Position numbers and translations under genes: made by a program. 64,000 bases of DNA from assembly GCA_035487295.1 (NCBI GenBank), contig DATHMH010000023.1, positions 105,495-169,494 of the forward strand. The letters run 5' to 3'. The stretch is from QIAW01 sp035487295. GTDB taxonomy: Bacteria; Acidobacteriota; Terriglobia; Terriglobales; Acidobacteriaceae. The notes under the pieces were generated by a model. The model was given only the letters and a program-made list of their open reading frames with translations, searched no databases and was not told the DNA's origin. Below are positions 26,527 to 35,262 of this stretch, one piece after another (position 1 is the first letter of the stretch; every line of letters starts with the position of its first letter).

Positions 26527-26811
26527 ATGGCATTACTTACAGAAACTGAAGTTCGCAAAAACCTCGAAACCCTTTCTGGATGGAAGCTTGCCGGCAAGGC
26601 CATTGAGCGCCGGCTGGAATTCCCCGATTTCAAGGCGGCGATGAAATTCGTGAACGCCGTGGCCGAAGCCGCCGAAGCAGCGAATCATCATCCTGATATC
26701 ACGATTAACTACAACAAGGTGAGCCTGGTTCTTACGTCTCACGATTCCGGTGGCATAACCCAACGAGACGTAAAGATGGCGGGAAAAATCAATCAAATCT
26801 CGGGAAAGTAG
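26527..26811 (+). CDS. Pterin-4a-carbinolamine dehydratase
   Basis: 94 residues from the ATG at 26527; a GTG four codons earlier is inside a repeat and less likely. The family core is AANHHPDITINYNKVSLVLTS, with the His pair of the active site, and FKAAMKFVNAVAEAAE before it. The enzyme recycles the carbinolamine of tetrahydrobiopterin; in bacteria without aromatic hydroxylase it may serve a molybdopterin or other pterin role. No hydroxylase gene is seen in the window. Confidence 0.9.
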   Translation: MALLTETEVRKNLETLSGWKLAGKAIERRLEFPDFKAAMKFVNAVAEAAEAANHHPDITINYNKVSLVLTSHDSGGITQRDVKMAGKINQISGK

Positions 26812-26816
26812 GAAGT

Positions 26817-26947
26817 ACGATTTACGATTTACGATTTACGATTTACTGATTTTCGCTTCGCCTTAAAAGAATCCCGATCTTCGTGATTGCCTTTGCTGAA
26901 ATCGAAAATCATAAATCGAAATTCGTAAATCACAATTCGTAAATCAT
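26817..26947. repeat. ACGATTT x4 array with an inverted partner arm
   Basis: Four exact ACGATTT units (26817-26844), a 54-base spacer and an inverted arm of aaatcgaaaatcataaatcg-type words (26899-26947). It fills the convergent gap after the PCD gene. Confidence 0.85.
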
Positions 26948-26957
26948 ACTTCTAACT

Positions 26958-27170
26958 TCAGACTTCCAGTGAACTGGCCATCTCGTTCAGCGCCTTCTGC
27001 AGCCGATCCAATTCATGCTGTGCGGCTTCATTCCACTCCACAAACCGTATCGGAGCTTCCGTAATCCGTTGCACGGTCCAGCGGACCACTTCCAATCCCC
27101 TATCCGTCAATGCCAGCACCCCCAGGCTTCCCATCCCGAAGACCGCAAGCGGCAAAATCCAATTCTTCAT
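26958..27170 (-). CDS. Small single-pass membrane protein
   Basis: 70 residues: one transmembrane segment MKNWILPLAVFGMGSLGVLA, then an amphipathic helix (about residues 27-65, VRWTVQRITEAPIRFVEWNE) likely coiled-coil. GGAG lies about eight bases before the ATG. Resembles small YtxH-like helical membrane proteins in layout only; function unknown. Confidence 0.65.
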   Translation of the reverse strand: MKNWILPLAVFGMGSLGVLALTDRGLEVVRWTVQRITEAPIRFVEWNEAAQHELDRLQKALNEMASSLEV

Positions 27171-27462
27171 TACTGCTACTCCATCAGATATAGTGGCCTG
27201 ACTTTAACTGATGTCGCAGCCACGATTCTTACCATACCTCACTTATCTGGACACATCCACAGTACTAAAGTTGCAAAATTCATCCCCAAAAAATAGTACC
27301 TTTGCGTGTTCGCAGCCATGTCCATCTGTCAGCCACCACCATACAGCCATTCAAGCATCCGGCGGCATCCAATCAATGCAAGCGAGATTACCTGGAATCT
27401 GCTGCATTGCTCTTATATCCGCAAAGCCAAAGTCGGCTTTGACGGCGAACGGCGTTACAACA

Positions 27463-27524
27463 GAACCGCCGCACGATGAAGGCCGGACTTCGACCCTTGC
27501 CCCGGCCTTCCCGCACGGCGGTTC
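27463..27524. repeat. Nested palindrome in the 27171-27641 gap
   Basis: Outer arms GAACCGCCG/CGGCGGTTC (9 bp, perfect) and inner arms AAGGCCGG/CCGGCCTT (8 bp, perfect) form one 62-base hairpin with an internal loop. A minus-strand frame through it (MRIQQEIRTHLFRTKNEPPC...) looks like a by-product. No other gene seen in the 470-base gap. Confidence 0.6.
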
Positions 27525-27641
27525 GTTCTTGGTTCTAAATAGATGAGTTCTAATTTCTTGCTGAATCCGCAAAAAATCTTACATCGTGCTTCTTCAATCG
27601 AAAATCCCTAAACCGGTATAATCCAGTCGAAGGAGAACGTT

Positions 27642-28364
27642 ATGCGTCGCTATTGCCTGGTAATTTTGCTGCTGTTGTCTTGCATTGCTGCGTTTGCGCA
27701 GCAACAACCTGCCCCCACAGTGGAGCAGAACACGCTCTACGTCGGCGCCGACGGAAAATACGAGGCCGATCCCGATACGGCGCTGGTGCAATTCAATATC
27801 GCGGCGCAAGAAACGAACTCCAAAGACGCCTATGACCATGCCAGCCGCGCCGCCGAGCAGGTGCGGCAACTGCTGAAGAGCGACGGCATCGATCCCAAAT
27901 CGGCCCAGCTCTCTTCTTTCGAATTTCAGCCCGTCTACGATTACCGCGATCCCAAGCGGAAAATTGTGGGGTACCGCGTCAGTTCAAACGTATCGGTAAA
28001 GATCAAGGATTTTGCCAAGATTGCCCCCCTGGTACAGGGACTCGGGGATATTGACATCAGCGGCGACCAATCGTTGAGTTATACCCTGGAAAATATTGAC
28101 GCCGCCAAGCAAAAAGCCGTGCAGGATGCCTATCAGCGGGCGCGCGCTTCAGCCGAGACCATAGCCGGGGCCGCCGGCAAAACCGTAAGCCAGCTCCTCT
28201 ACGCCTCAGTGGATACCTACGAGCAACCCAGGCCCCGTCCTATGGTCATGTCAGCCATGCGCGCCGCGGAAGCAGCCCCCGCGCCGCCGGCTCCGACCGA
28301 AGAGTTTGGAGCGCAAAAGGTCACAGTCACGGCGCACGTAAATACGCTGTTCGGGATGAAATAA
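27642..28364 (+). CDS. SIMPL (DUF541) domain exported protein
   Basis: 240 residues; signal peptide MRRYCLVILLLLSCIAAFA, then the SIMPL/DUF541 fold: VGADGKYEADPDTALVQFNI at the N-terminus, FEFQPVYDYRDPKRKIVGYR in the middle and ISGDQSLSYTLENIDAAKQK with the conserved helix VQDAYQRARASAETIAGAAG. Family members (for example BP26, YggE) are periplasmic and linked to oxidative stress resistance; the exact role here is unknown. AAGGAG precedes the ATG. Confidence 0.88.
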   Translation: MRRYCLVILLLLSCIAAFAQQQPAPTVEQNTLYVGADGKYEADPDTALVQFNIAAQETNSKDAYDHASRAAEQVRQLLKSDGIDPKSAQLSSFEFQPVYDYRDPKRKIVGYRVSSNVSVKIKDFAKIAPLVQGLGDIDISGDQSLSYTLENIDAAKQKAVQDAYQRARASAETIAGAAGKTVSQLLYASVDTYEQPRPRPMVMSAMRAAEAAPAPPAPTEEFGAQKVTVTAHVNTLFGMK

Positions 28365-28365
28365 A

Positions 28366-28452
28366 AAGTCTGACTTACGATTTTTGATTTTCGATTTGAT
28401 TCATTATGCCGAGCATCTTAGGAAAATCGGTAAATCGTAAATTCCGACTTCC
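28366..28452. repeat. ACGATTT-type arms, inverted
   Basis: Left arm acttacgatttttgattttc... and right arm aaaatcggtaaatcgtaaat... lie on either side of a 30-base spacer in the convergent gap after the SIMPL gene; a third fragment lies at about 28617-28650. Confidence 0.7.
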
Positions 28453-28652
28453 TAGTCTTTCCATACTTCGCCAGCGAGGTTTCTATGCTCGCCCTCGTGC
28501 CCGCGCTGCCTCACGCAGGATTGATATTCTCCATCCACAAGCTGCACTGCTGAGCATTGCAGTTGCAGGAGAACGATCTCTCTAAGAGCTTCGTCAAGAT
28601 TATCGCCGGCCATCAGTATCCCAAAATCGTCAATCGTAAATCGAACTTCGAC

Positions 28653-29522
28653 TTAGTACCGCTCGGGCGGCGCGGGCGTGAGTACCACCGGATGATCATC
28701 AGTCCGCCGGTTCCTGTCTGGAATAGTAAATCGGCGAGACGACTGTGTAAGCGGAGGCCCGGAGTAGTAACGCGTGTGCGAATTGACATCGTCCAATACC
28801 AGCGCCCGTTGCAGCACCATTTCAACCGTGGTGCCCTGCTCCAGGCGGACGTCGTTGCCGCGGGTCAGCAGCACCGTGGCCAGGCCAACCATCCCGCCCG
28901 CTCCGGCGCCAATTCCCGCGCCTTTCGCGCCGTCGGCAATAGCACCCACTGCTGCGCCGCCGCCTGTAGATTCGGCAATGGTGGCGGTATCGCGTCCTTT
29001 GGTGCCATTGGCCTGCACTGTGCCTTCTTTATCTTTGACCGTGGAATTCTCCGCTCCCGGGACGTTGTTGAGCGCGCCTGGTATGTTGAACGTGTACCCA
29101 TCGGGGTAGATGAGCGTAGTAAAGCGGAAGAGCACCTCGGCGCGTCCGCTGACGCGTCCCGGCCGCTTGACTTCGGTGATTACACCCTGAACGTAGGTGC
29201 CGACAGGAATGGCCATGGTATTATTGACCGCTACCGGAAATATAGTGCGCAGGTAGACTCCGTCGCCCGGACGCGCCGACTTGGTAGAGATGGAGTTCTC
29301 CAGCCGCAGTGGAATCTTGGTGCCGGCAGGAACCGTGACCGCATCCGGCCCAGGCGTAACCGGCTGGGTCAAGGGCGCAGGCTGAGGCTTGCCATCATAG
29401 TAAGGTTGATCGGGACCGTTGCTCTGGGCTGGAGCCTGATTCGCTGAACCCTGGTTTTGGGCCGGAGCTTGAGCGAATGCCATAACAGAGCTGAGCAAAA
29501 GCACGCATGCAAGACGAATCAT
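28653..29522 (-). CDS. Exported VPAG-type beta-domain protein with glycine zipper
   Basis: 289 residues from the ATG at 29522 (GAGGAG ribosome site; a longer start exists at 29543). Signal peptide MIRLACVLLLSSVMAFA, Gln/Pro/Asn-rich linker to about residue 55, then a beta domain (VPAGTKIPLRLENSISTKSA, PVGTYVQGVITEVKRPGRVS). A glycine-zipper stretch (GGGAAVGAIADGAKGAGIGA) could insert in a membrane, and a disordered C-terminus follows (RRFTIPDRNRRTDDHP). Paralogue of the gene entering at the left edge. Likely envelope; function unknown. Confidence 0.8.
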   Translation of the reverse strand: MIRLACVLLLSSVMAFAQAPAQNQGSANQAPAQSNGPDQPYYDGKPQPAPLTQPVTPGPDAVTVPAGTKIPLRLENSISTKSARPGDGVYLRTIFPVAVNNTMAIPVGTYVQGVITEVKRPGRVSGRAEVLFRFTTLIYPDGYTFNIPGALNNVPGAENSTVKDKEGTVQANGTKGRDTATIAESTGGGAAVGAIADGAKGAGIGAGAGGMVGLATVLLTRGNDVRLEQGTTVEMVLQRALVLDDVNSHTRYYSGPPLTQSSRRFTIPDRNRRTDDHPVVLTPAPPERY

Positions 29523-29734
29523 AAAACTCTCCTCTGCGTTCATTAATCCTATAAAGACGTAGCTCGCTGCGTCTCCTGGATTGTTGAGATATGGGGTTCC
29601 TGCTGCTCTTAGACGCCAAAAAACGCCTTTAGAGTTAGCCAGCAGCTCACATTATTTCTCGATCTGGGTCCGAAAACAGTCGCGAAGGCCAATTGTACCC
29701 CGTTCCTGCGCTTTCTTAGCTTATTGCGCATGCT

Positions 29735-29758
29735 AGGAACGGATTCCAATCCGTTCCT
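29735..29758. repeat. Perfect 11-bp palindrome
   Basis: AGGAACGGATT-CC-AATCCGTTCCT in the 356-base gap between the glycine-zipper gene and hslR, on whose downstream side a second, AT-rich hairpin (gcatagaaatatttatgc) with a nearby T-run appears. No gene seen in the gap. Confidence 0.6.
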
Positions 29759-29878
29759 TGCATAGAAATATTTATGCGACAACTTTTTTCTTTCTCTTCT
29801 CAGGAATGATGAATTTTGTCATTTTCCTCTCCTGCGCGTTTTTAGGGTGGAACACTGGAATGCTACCGGAGCTGCAAG

Positions 29879-30259
29879 TCAAGCCCTGCCCCTGAACTGG
29901 ATAATCTTCCGGCGATCGCGTTTTGACGGTCTGCCTGCGGGCAGCTCTTCGAACTGTTTCATCGCCTTGCGTTCTGCTGCCGCCTTCAGGCGCAGCTCCC
30001 GGCTCTCATCGGTCTCGCGATAGAGGGTTTGCGCAACCGATGCGGGGCCGCGCACCTGGCTGAGAAGCAGCACCTCAACCTGAAACTCGCCGCCGTCGTT
30101 GATCACGCGCAACATATCCCCAATCCGGACCTCGCGGGCAGGCTTGACGGGCTGCCCGTTCGATTGAATCCGGCCAAGTTCACAAGCGCGCGCCGCGAGT
30201 GCCCGCGTCTTGAAGAATCTGGCCGCCCAAAGCCACTTGTCTATGCGCACAGAGGTCAT
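29879..30259 (-). CDS. hslR: S4-domain RNA-binding protein, Hsp15-like
   Basis: 126 residues. The S4 domain fills residues 1-60 (VRIDKWLWAARFFKTRALAA, ELGRIQSNGQPVKPAREVRI) and a basic C-terminal tail follows (LKAAAERKAMKQFEELPAG, RPSKRDRRKIIQFRGRA). Hsp15 binds stalled 50S ribosome-peptidyl-tRNA complexes. The size and tail fit that family rather than a pseudouridine synthase. Confidence 0.9.
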   Translation of the reverse strand: MTSVRIDKWLWAARFFKTRALAARACELGRIQSNGQPVKPAREVRIGDMLRVINDGGEFQVEVLLLSQVRGPASVAQTLYRETDESRELRLKAAAERKAMKQFEELPAGRPSKRDRRKIIQFRGRA

Positions 30260-30392
30260 GATCTATTTTCTTACATCGAGCGGTTTTTGGCTCTGGATAC
30301 CCAGACTCGCGGTGGATGGATGCAACTTGCGCCCAAAGACTTGCTCTATCTTCTCAGCCCTCCGCGGTAAAAAAGCAATCCTTTGGTCTTCC

Positions 30393-30424
30393 AATGACCC
30401 GATGACCCGATGATTCAATGACCA
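30393..30424. repeat. Four GATGACCC-type octamers
   Basis: Units aatgaccc, gatgaccc, gatgattc, aatgacca are contiguous, six bases beyond the stop codon of the NamZ fusion gene. Unit is 8 rather than 7. Confidence 0.7.
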
Positions 30425-30430
30425 ATCCAT

Positions 30431-32818
30431 TCAGCGATAGAGCAGATATGGCGCCCGTTGCTTCTCGAAGCTCTCCACCTCGTCCTGCCAGTCTTCGGCG
30501 ATGCGGCGCGGGTCTTCGCCGGCAACGAGCGCATCGAAGGCCTTCTGGTTGGCGAGGATTTCGATCATGCGGTCGATCTTGTAATCGTTAGGATAAAGCG
30601 CGTGTAGGGCCGAGGCCAGCTCGATTCCCATTTCGGGAGAATCCAGTACGTTGCGGTCGGTCACAACCATGCTCACGCCCTGGCAAAGCTGGTTGGCATA
30701 GTTGCTGGAAGCGGGCGTAAAGCTGGTGGGAACGAAACGGATTCCAGCCAAATCGCGGGCGTTGAGATAGCCGGCCAGCTGGCGAGCGTTGATCCATGGC
30801 GCGCCTAAGATTTCAAACGGAGTGTCGGTTCCCCGCCCTACGGAAACGTTTGTTCCTTCGACCAGCGCCACGCCGGGATATAAAGTCGCTTCATTCAGGC
30901 TGCGCAAATTAGGCGAAGGATTCACCCACGCGACCGAAGTCGAGTCGAACCAGTCGCCGCGCAGCCAGCCTTGCATGGGAACCACCATGAGCCTTGCGCC
31001 AATCTTGCGCTCGCTGTTGAACATGCGGGCCAGCTCGCCCATGGTCATGCCGTGGCGAACCGGCACAGGATGGTAGCTGGTAAAAGCAAGATGAGCGCTG
31101 TCTGCCAGCGGGCCTTGTACAAACGAGCCGGTGACAGGATTAGGACGGTCGAGCACGATGACTTCAATTCCAGCCTTGGCTGCCGATTCCAGAAAAAATC
31201 CCATCGTGGTTTCGTAGGTATAGAAGCGGACGCCGGCGTCCTGCAGGTCAATCACAACTGCGTCCAGGTTTTTAAGCACATCCAGCGGAGGATGGCGCTG
31301 CACATCGGTCGCGCCGTAAACGCTGTAGATTGGAACATGCGTGGCGGCGTCTATGGAGTTTCCCACATCGGTCGTATCCACCTGGCCGGTCGCGCCGTGC
31401 TCCGGAGCAAAAATCGCCGTTAGCTGAATCCCTGGGGCCTGGGAGAGTACGTCAATGGTGCGGCGTCCCTGGGCGTCAACTCCGGTCTGGTTGGTAAGCA
31501 GGCCGATGCGGCGAGGTGTTGTGCTTTTTGAATTCCGCAATGAAGAAAAATTTTGCGCCTCAAGCACATCGATTCCCGTCAGGACCGAGCCGTTGCGGAT
31601 TGCCAGCCGCCTCTCGCCGGCCAGAGTTTCGTTGTAACCGGTGATGGCGGCAAGTTTGGCCTTGTCCTCATCTTTAATATCAAGCTGCAAGGCATCGGCA
31701 ACCGCAGTGGCCACGCGCGAGCGCAGCGAGACCGTGCTCGCGCCACCGCGAGGATGCACGGCGTTGCTCAGGATAATGATGTAGGTCTGGGTAAACGGGT
31801 CGATCCAGAGAGAAGTTCCGGTAAATCCGGTATGGCCGTAGGAGCCGACAGGCAGCAGGTCGCCGCGGTTGCTGGAAAAAGGAGAATCAATGTCCCATCC
31901 CAGGCCGCGGAGAATTGTGGAATTGGCCGGCTGCTGCGGTGTGGTCATCTTCTCGATAATTTCCGGGGAGAGGATTTTGTCGCCATCGAGCAGCGCCTGG
32001 GCGAAGCGGCTGAGATCATCCGCCGTGGAAAACAGGCCGGCATGGCCGGCGATGCCGCCCATACGGCGCGCCCGGGGATCGTGAACTACGCCACGCAGCA
32101 TGACGCCGCGCTCGTCATATTGCGTAGGCGCGATCTGCGGCAGCCACGGCTGCGGAGGCAGAAACGCGGTGTGCGCCATGTGCAGCACACGGAAAATATG
32201 CGCTTCGGAGTATTCCTTCAGCGACATGCCCGAGAGGCGCTCAAGCAGCGCGCCTAGAACGATGTAGTTAGTGTCGCTGTAGTGAAATTGCGAGCCGGGC
32301 GGTGAAATTGGCTTTTCGTCAAACGCCAACTCGAAGGCCCGCTGCTTTCCCTGCCAGGGCGGATTCAGGTCAATATCGTCGCGCAGTCCCGAGAAGTGGG
32401 TCAGCAACTGGCGGATGGTGATCTCTTCTTTGCCGTTGCGTCCGAATTCGGGAAGATAGTGGGCCACGGGATCGTTCAGCCTCACTTGCCCGAGCTGGAC
32501 CATGCGCATGATAGAAGGCGCGGTGGCAACGGACTTGGTAAGTGAAGCCAGATCGAAAATTGTGTCCAGGGTCATGGGCTCGCGGCGGGGCTCGATAGAC
32601 CGGGAGCCGAAGGCGCGCCGGTACACGACTTCACCCTTGTGCCCTACCAGGACAACCGCGCCAGGGATTTGTCCGGTAGCGACGGCCTGCTCGACAATGC
32701 CGTCTACGACGGTAAACCGTGGGTCGCGCTTTTCGGTGTCCTCACCCAGCGCAAACGAGGCGAGAAACAAGACAAGACTGATGGCAAGAAGAACAGATGA
32801 GGTACGCCTTTTGCGCAT
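30431..32818 (-). CDS. Serine hydrolase (beta-lactamase fold) fused to NamZ-type exo-N-acetylmuramidase (DUF1343)
   Basis: 795 residues with signal peptide MRKRRTSSVLLAISLVLFLA. Domain 1 (about 35-395) is a class C beta-lactamase/DD-peptidase-like serine hydrolase: S92-x-x-K95 in FDLASLTKS, the Tyr in FHYSDTNYI near residue 180, and SYGHTGFTG in place of K-T-G. Domain 2 (about 440-795) is DUF1343, recently shown in Bacillus and Tannerella to be NamZ, an exo-beta-N-acetylmuramidase; the FAPEHG motif is present along with VDTTDVGNSIDA and NLDAVVIDLQDAGVRFYTYE. In Bacillus, namZ and a beta-lactamase-like gene are separate neighbours of murQ. Here they are one polypeptide, and murQ is on the other side of a second serine hydrolase. 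Likely periplasmic or outer-surface peptidoglycan turnover. Confidence 0.9.
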   Translation of the reverse strand: MRKRRTSSVLLAISLVLFLASFALGEDTEKRDPRFTVVDGIVEQAVATGQIPGAVVLVGHKGEVVYRRAFGSRSIEPRREPMTLDTIFDLASLTKSVATAPSIMRMVQLGQVRLNDPVAHYLPEFGRNGKEEITIRQLLTHFSGLRDDIDLNPPWQGKQRAFELAFDEKPISPPGSQFHYSDTNYIVLGALLERLSGMSLKEYSEAHIFRVLHMAHTAFLPPQPWLPQIAPTQYDERGVMLRGVVHDPRARRMGGIAGHAGLFSTADDLSRFAQALLDGDKILSPEIIEKMTTPQQPANSTILRGLGWDIDSPFSSNRGDLLPVGSYGHTGFTGTSLWIDPFTQTYIIILSNAVHPRGGASTVSLRSRVATAVADALQLDIKDEDKAKLAAITGYNETLAGERRLAIRNGSVLTGIDVLEAQNFSSLRNSKSTTPRRIGLLTNQTGVDAQGRRTIDVLSQAPGIQLTAIFAPEHGATGQVDTTDVGNSIDAATHVPIYSVYGATDVQRHPPLDVLKNLDAVVIDLQDAGVRFYTYETTMGFFLESAAKAGIEVIVLDRPNPVTGSFVQGPLADSAHLAFTSYHPVPVRHGMTMGELARMFNSERKIGARLMVVPMQGWLRGDWFDSTSVAWVNPSPNLRSLNEATLYPGVALVEGTNVSVGRGTDTPFEILGAPWINARQLAGYLNARDLAGIRFVPTSFTPASSNYANQLCQGVSMVVTDRNVLDSPEMGIELASALHALYPNDYKIDRMIEILANQKAFDALVAGEDPRRIAEDWQDEVESFEKQRAPYLLYR

Positions 32819-33003
32819 AATGTGTCTGGTCTTTTATAAAGCCGCAGGGATATTCAGGCAAGCGGCGTGTAAAATCGCTGCGTGTAGAATAGAGATTCCG
32901 CTGAAAGGAACGGTCCTGCGCACTGCTACCCTGGAATAATCCTGTTTCCCTGAAGAACGCCTACAGCGGGCAGGCACAACGTTTTGCACGCGCCCTTGAA
33001 ATA

Positions 33004-34026
33004 TTGAAGCAGGGCGTGGCAGAATCTGCCTTCCCTGGGGCGTCCGTGGCCGTGACCCACCGCAATGAATTAGTCGCTCTGGCCGGCGTAGGCCGTTTCA
33101 CTTACGATGCCGGCGCCCAGGCTGTAGACGAAAACACAATCTATGATCTCGCATCTGTAACTAAAGTCATCGCAACCACAACCCTGGTCATGATCCTGCA
33201 TGAGCGGCGAAAGCTGCGCCTGGATATGCCGGTCAAGGAAACCATTCCCGAATTCGCGGGCAGCGATCCGCGGCGGGAGCAGGTGACCATCAGGATGCTG
33301 CTAAACCACACCTCCGGATTGCCCGCCTACCTGCGGCTCTTCGAACAGGCCCACGATCGCGAACGGCTGGCAGAAACTGCTTTCCGGGCTCCTCTTGCCG
33401 CAGATCCGGGAACGCGCGGCGATTATAGCGATATCGGTTTCATTATCCTGGGTGAATTGCTGGCACGCACTACGGGTGAGCCTCTGGAAATCTCGTGCCG
33501 TAAGGAGATTTTCAAGCCGCTGGGAATGCGTACAACTACCTACAATCCGCCGCTGAGCTGGAAGCAACACATTCCGCCCACGGTGAATGACCGCTCCTTC
33601 CGCAAACGGGTTGTGCACGGCGAAGTCCACGATGAGAATGCCAGCATCCTGCGCGGAGTCTCTGGACATGCCGGGCTGTTCGCCGGCGCCCACGATGTGG
33701 CCCTGTTTGCGCAATGCATGCTCGACGGAGGAGCGCCGATTCTTAAAAAAGAAACAGTGGAGTTATTCACCACCCGCGACTCTTCCACACCGGGATCGTA
33801 CGCATTAGGTTGGGATACGCCCACGCCGCCTTCGCAATCGGGAAAACATTTCTCGCCAAAATCTTACGGCCATCTGGGCTATACCGGAACTTCGCTCTGG
33901 ATCGATCCTGAGCGCCAGCTCTCAGTGACCTTGCTGACCAACCGCACCTGGCCCGACCGGGCTTCTGACAAAATCAAAACGGTGCGCCCGGCCTTCCACG
34001 ATGCGATACTGGAAGCTTTGAAATAA
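33004..34026 (+). CDS. Serine hydrolase, beta-lactamase class C family (YbbE-like)
   Basis: 340 residues from a TTG; catalytic S-x-x-K in DLASVTKVI, Tyr in GDYSDIGFIILGE, HLG triad in SYGHLGYTG. It has no signal peptide, unlike the neighbouring fusion. The start is doubtful: in-frame coding sense continues upstream (residues RFARALEILKQ before the TTG match the helix that begins the homologous domain of the fusion), yet there is no ATG/GTG/TTG there before the stop at 32902; a CTG at 32950 is possible. It lies divergent from the NamZ fusion and 12 bases before murQ, so probably acts in cell-wall recycling. Confidence 0.85.
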   Translation: MKQGVAESAFPGASVAVTHRNELVALAGVGRFTYDAGAQAVDENTIYDLASVTKVIATTTLVMILHERRKLRLDMPVKETIPEFAGSDPRREQVTIRMLLNHTSGLPAYLRLFEQAHDRERLAETAFRAPLAADPGTRGDYSDIGFIILGELLARTTGEPLEISCRKEIFKPLGMRTTTYNPPLSWKQHIPPTVNDRSFRKRVVHGEVHDENASILRGVSGHAGLFAGAHDVALFAQCMLDGGAPILKKETVELFTTRDSSTPGSYALGWDTPTPPSQSGKHFSPKSYGHLGYTGTSLWIDPERQLSVTLLTNRTWPDRASDKIKTVRPAFHDAILEALK

Positions 34027-34038
34027 CAACAAAACCTA

Positions 34039-34959
34039 ATGAGCCCTCGTAACCTGCTCCACAAACTCAGCACAGAACAGCGCAACCGGGCTTCGCGGCA
34101 CCTGGATTTGCGCTCGGCAGCCGAAATCGCCCGGATCATCAACCGTGAAGATCGCAAAGTTGCAGGAGCTGTAGCCCACGCGTTGCCGCAGATCGCGCAG
34201 GCCATGGAAGCAATTGCGCGCGCCATCGGCGCAGGCGGACGTCTGATCTATGTAGGAGCGGGCACCAGCGGCCGGCTGGCGGCGCTCGATGCCGCCGAGT
34301 GCGCGCCAACATTCAATATCGATCCGAAGACTGTGCAGTACGTGATGGCGGGCGGAGATAAAGCCCTGGGCAGATCGACAGAATCGAGCGAAGACTCACG
34401 CCAGGAAGGACAACGGGACCTGGCCAGGCGCAGGCCGACCAGGCGCGACGTGGTGGTGGGACTGGCCGCCAGCGGATGCACTCCATACACCGTTGCTGCG
34501 CTGCAATTTGCGCGCAAACGCGGGGCTTATACCGTCGCTGTGACCTGCAATTACAATACGCCGCTGGCGCGCGTGGCTGATATCGCAATTGTGGCTGCCG
34601 TCGGACCGGAAGTGGTCACGGGCTCGACCCGCTTGAAGGCAGGCACGGCGCAAAAACTGATTCTGAACATGCTCACCACCGGCGCCATGACGCGGCTGGG
34701 ATACGTTTTTGACAACCTGATGGTGAACGTAACTCCAAAAAACTCAAAGCTGACCGAGCGCGGCATGGGCATTCTGCAAACCCTGGCCAAAATATCGCGG
34801 GCGAACGCTGTGCGGGCGCTTAAAGCTTCGGGAAAGAGCGTCCCCGTGGCTCTGGTGATGCTGCTGGGGCATGTGCAGCGGCAAGCGGCGGAAAAGTTAT
34901 TACGGAGCGTCCGGGGAAATGTGCGGCAGGCAGTGGAGGCGGCGCTGGATAGCAAGTAA
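34039..34959 (+). CDS. murQ: N-acetylmuramic acid 6-phosphate etherase
   Basis: Cleaves the lactyl ether of MurNAc-6-P to GlcNAc-6-P and lactate. SIS domain motifs: IYVGAGTSGRLAALDAAECA, VVVGLAASGCTPYTVAAL, GPEVVTGSTRLKAGTAQK with the catalytic Glu/ sugar-phosphate site, and FDNLMVNVTPKNSKLTERG near residue 230. 306 residues is normal. Start of translation overlaps no gene but follows the serine hydrolase by 12 bases, so they are likely co-transcribed. No MurNAc PTS transporter or murR is seen here. Confidence 0.96.
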   Translation: MSPRNLLHKLSTEQRNRASRHLDLRSAAEIARIINREDRKVAGAVAHALPQIAQAMEAIARAIGAGGRLIYVGAGTSGRLAALDAAECAPTFNIDPKTVQYVMAGGDKALGRSTESSEDSRQEGQRDLARRRPTRRDVVVGLAASGCTPYTVAALQFARKRGAYTVAVTCNYNTPLARVADIAIVAAVGPEVVTGSTRLKAGTAQKLILNMLTTGAMTRLGYVFDNLMVNVTPKNSKLTERGMGILQTLAKISRANAVRALKASGKSVPVALVMLLGHVQRQAAEKLLRSVRGNVRQAVEAALDSK

Positions 34960-34998
34960 AAACAGATATGGCATTTAGATACGGAAAAGTTAATTTCT

Positions 34999-35149
34999 TT
35001 GTCATTCCGCTCCCGCGAAGCGGGAGAGGAATCCCTATCGTGTCGAGGACTTATGGTGTGCCACGCATAAACCCTGGAAGCTCATAGGGATTCCTCCCCT
35101 CGGCTTCGCTCGGGGCAGGGTAAGAACGCCTTGCTCCTCGGAATGACAA
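34999..35149. mobile_element. MITE-like 151-bp palindromic element between murQ and murA
   Basis: Perfect 11-bp terminal inverted repeats TTGTCATTCCG / CGGAATGACAA enclose an inverted pair AGGAATCCCTAT / ATAGGGATTCCT and two hairpins (CTCCCGC-GAA-GCGGGAG; CCCCTCGG...TCGGGG). There is no coding capacity, so movement would need a transposase in trans. Confidence 0.7.
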
Positions 35150-35262
35150 TGCAAACATGCCACCGTGAGGCTTTTCCGCAAAGCTCCGAAAGCCGTGCTC
35201 TTCCACGGTAGTTCTCATACAATGAATTAGCCACGGCGGAAATATAGAAACGGAAAACGACA

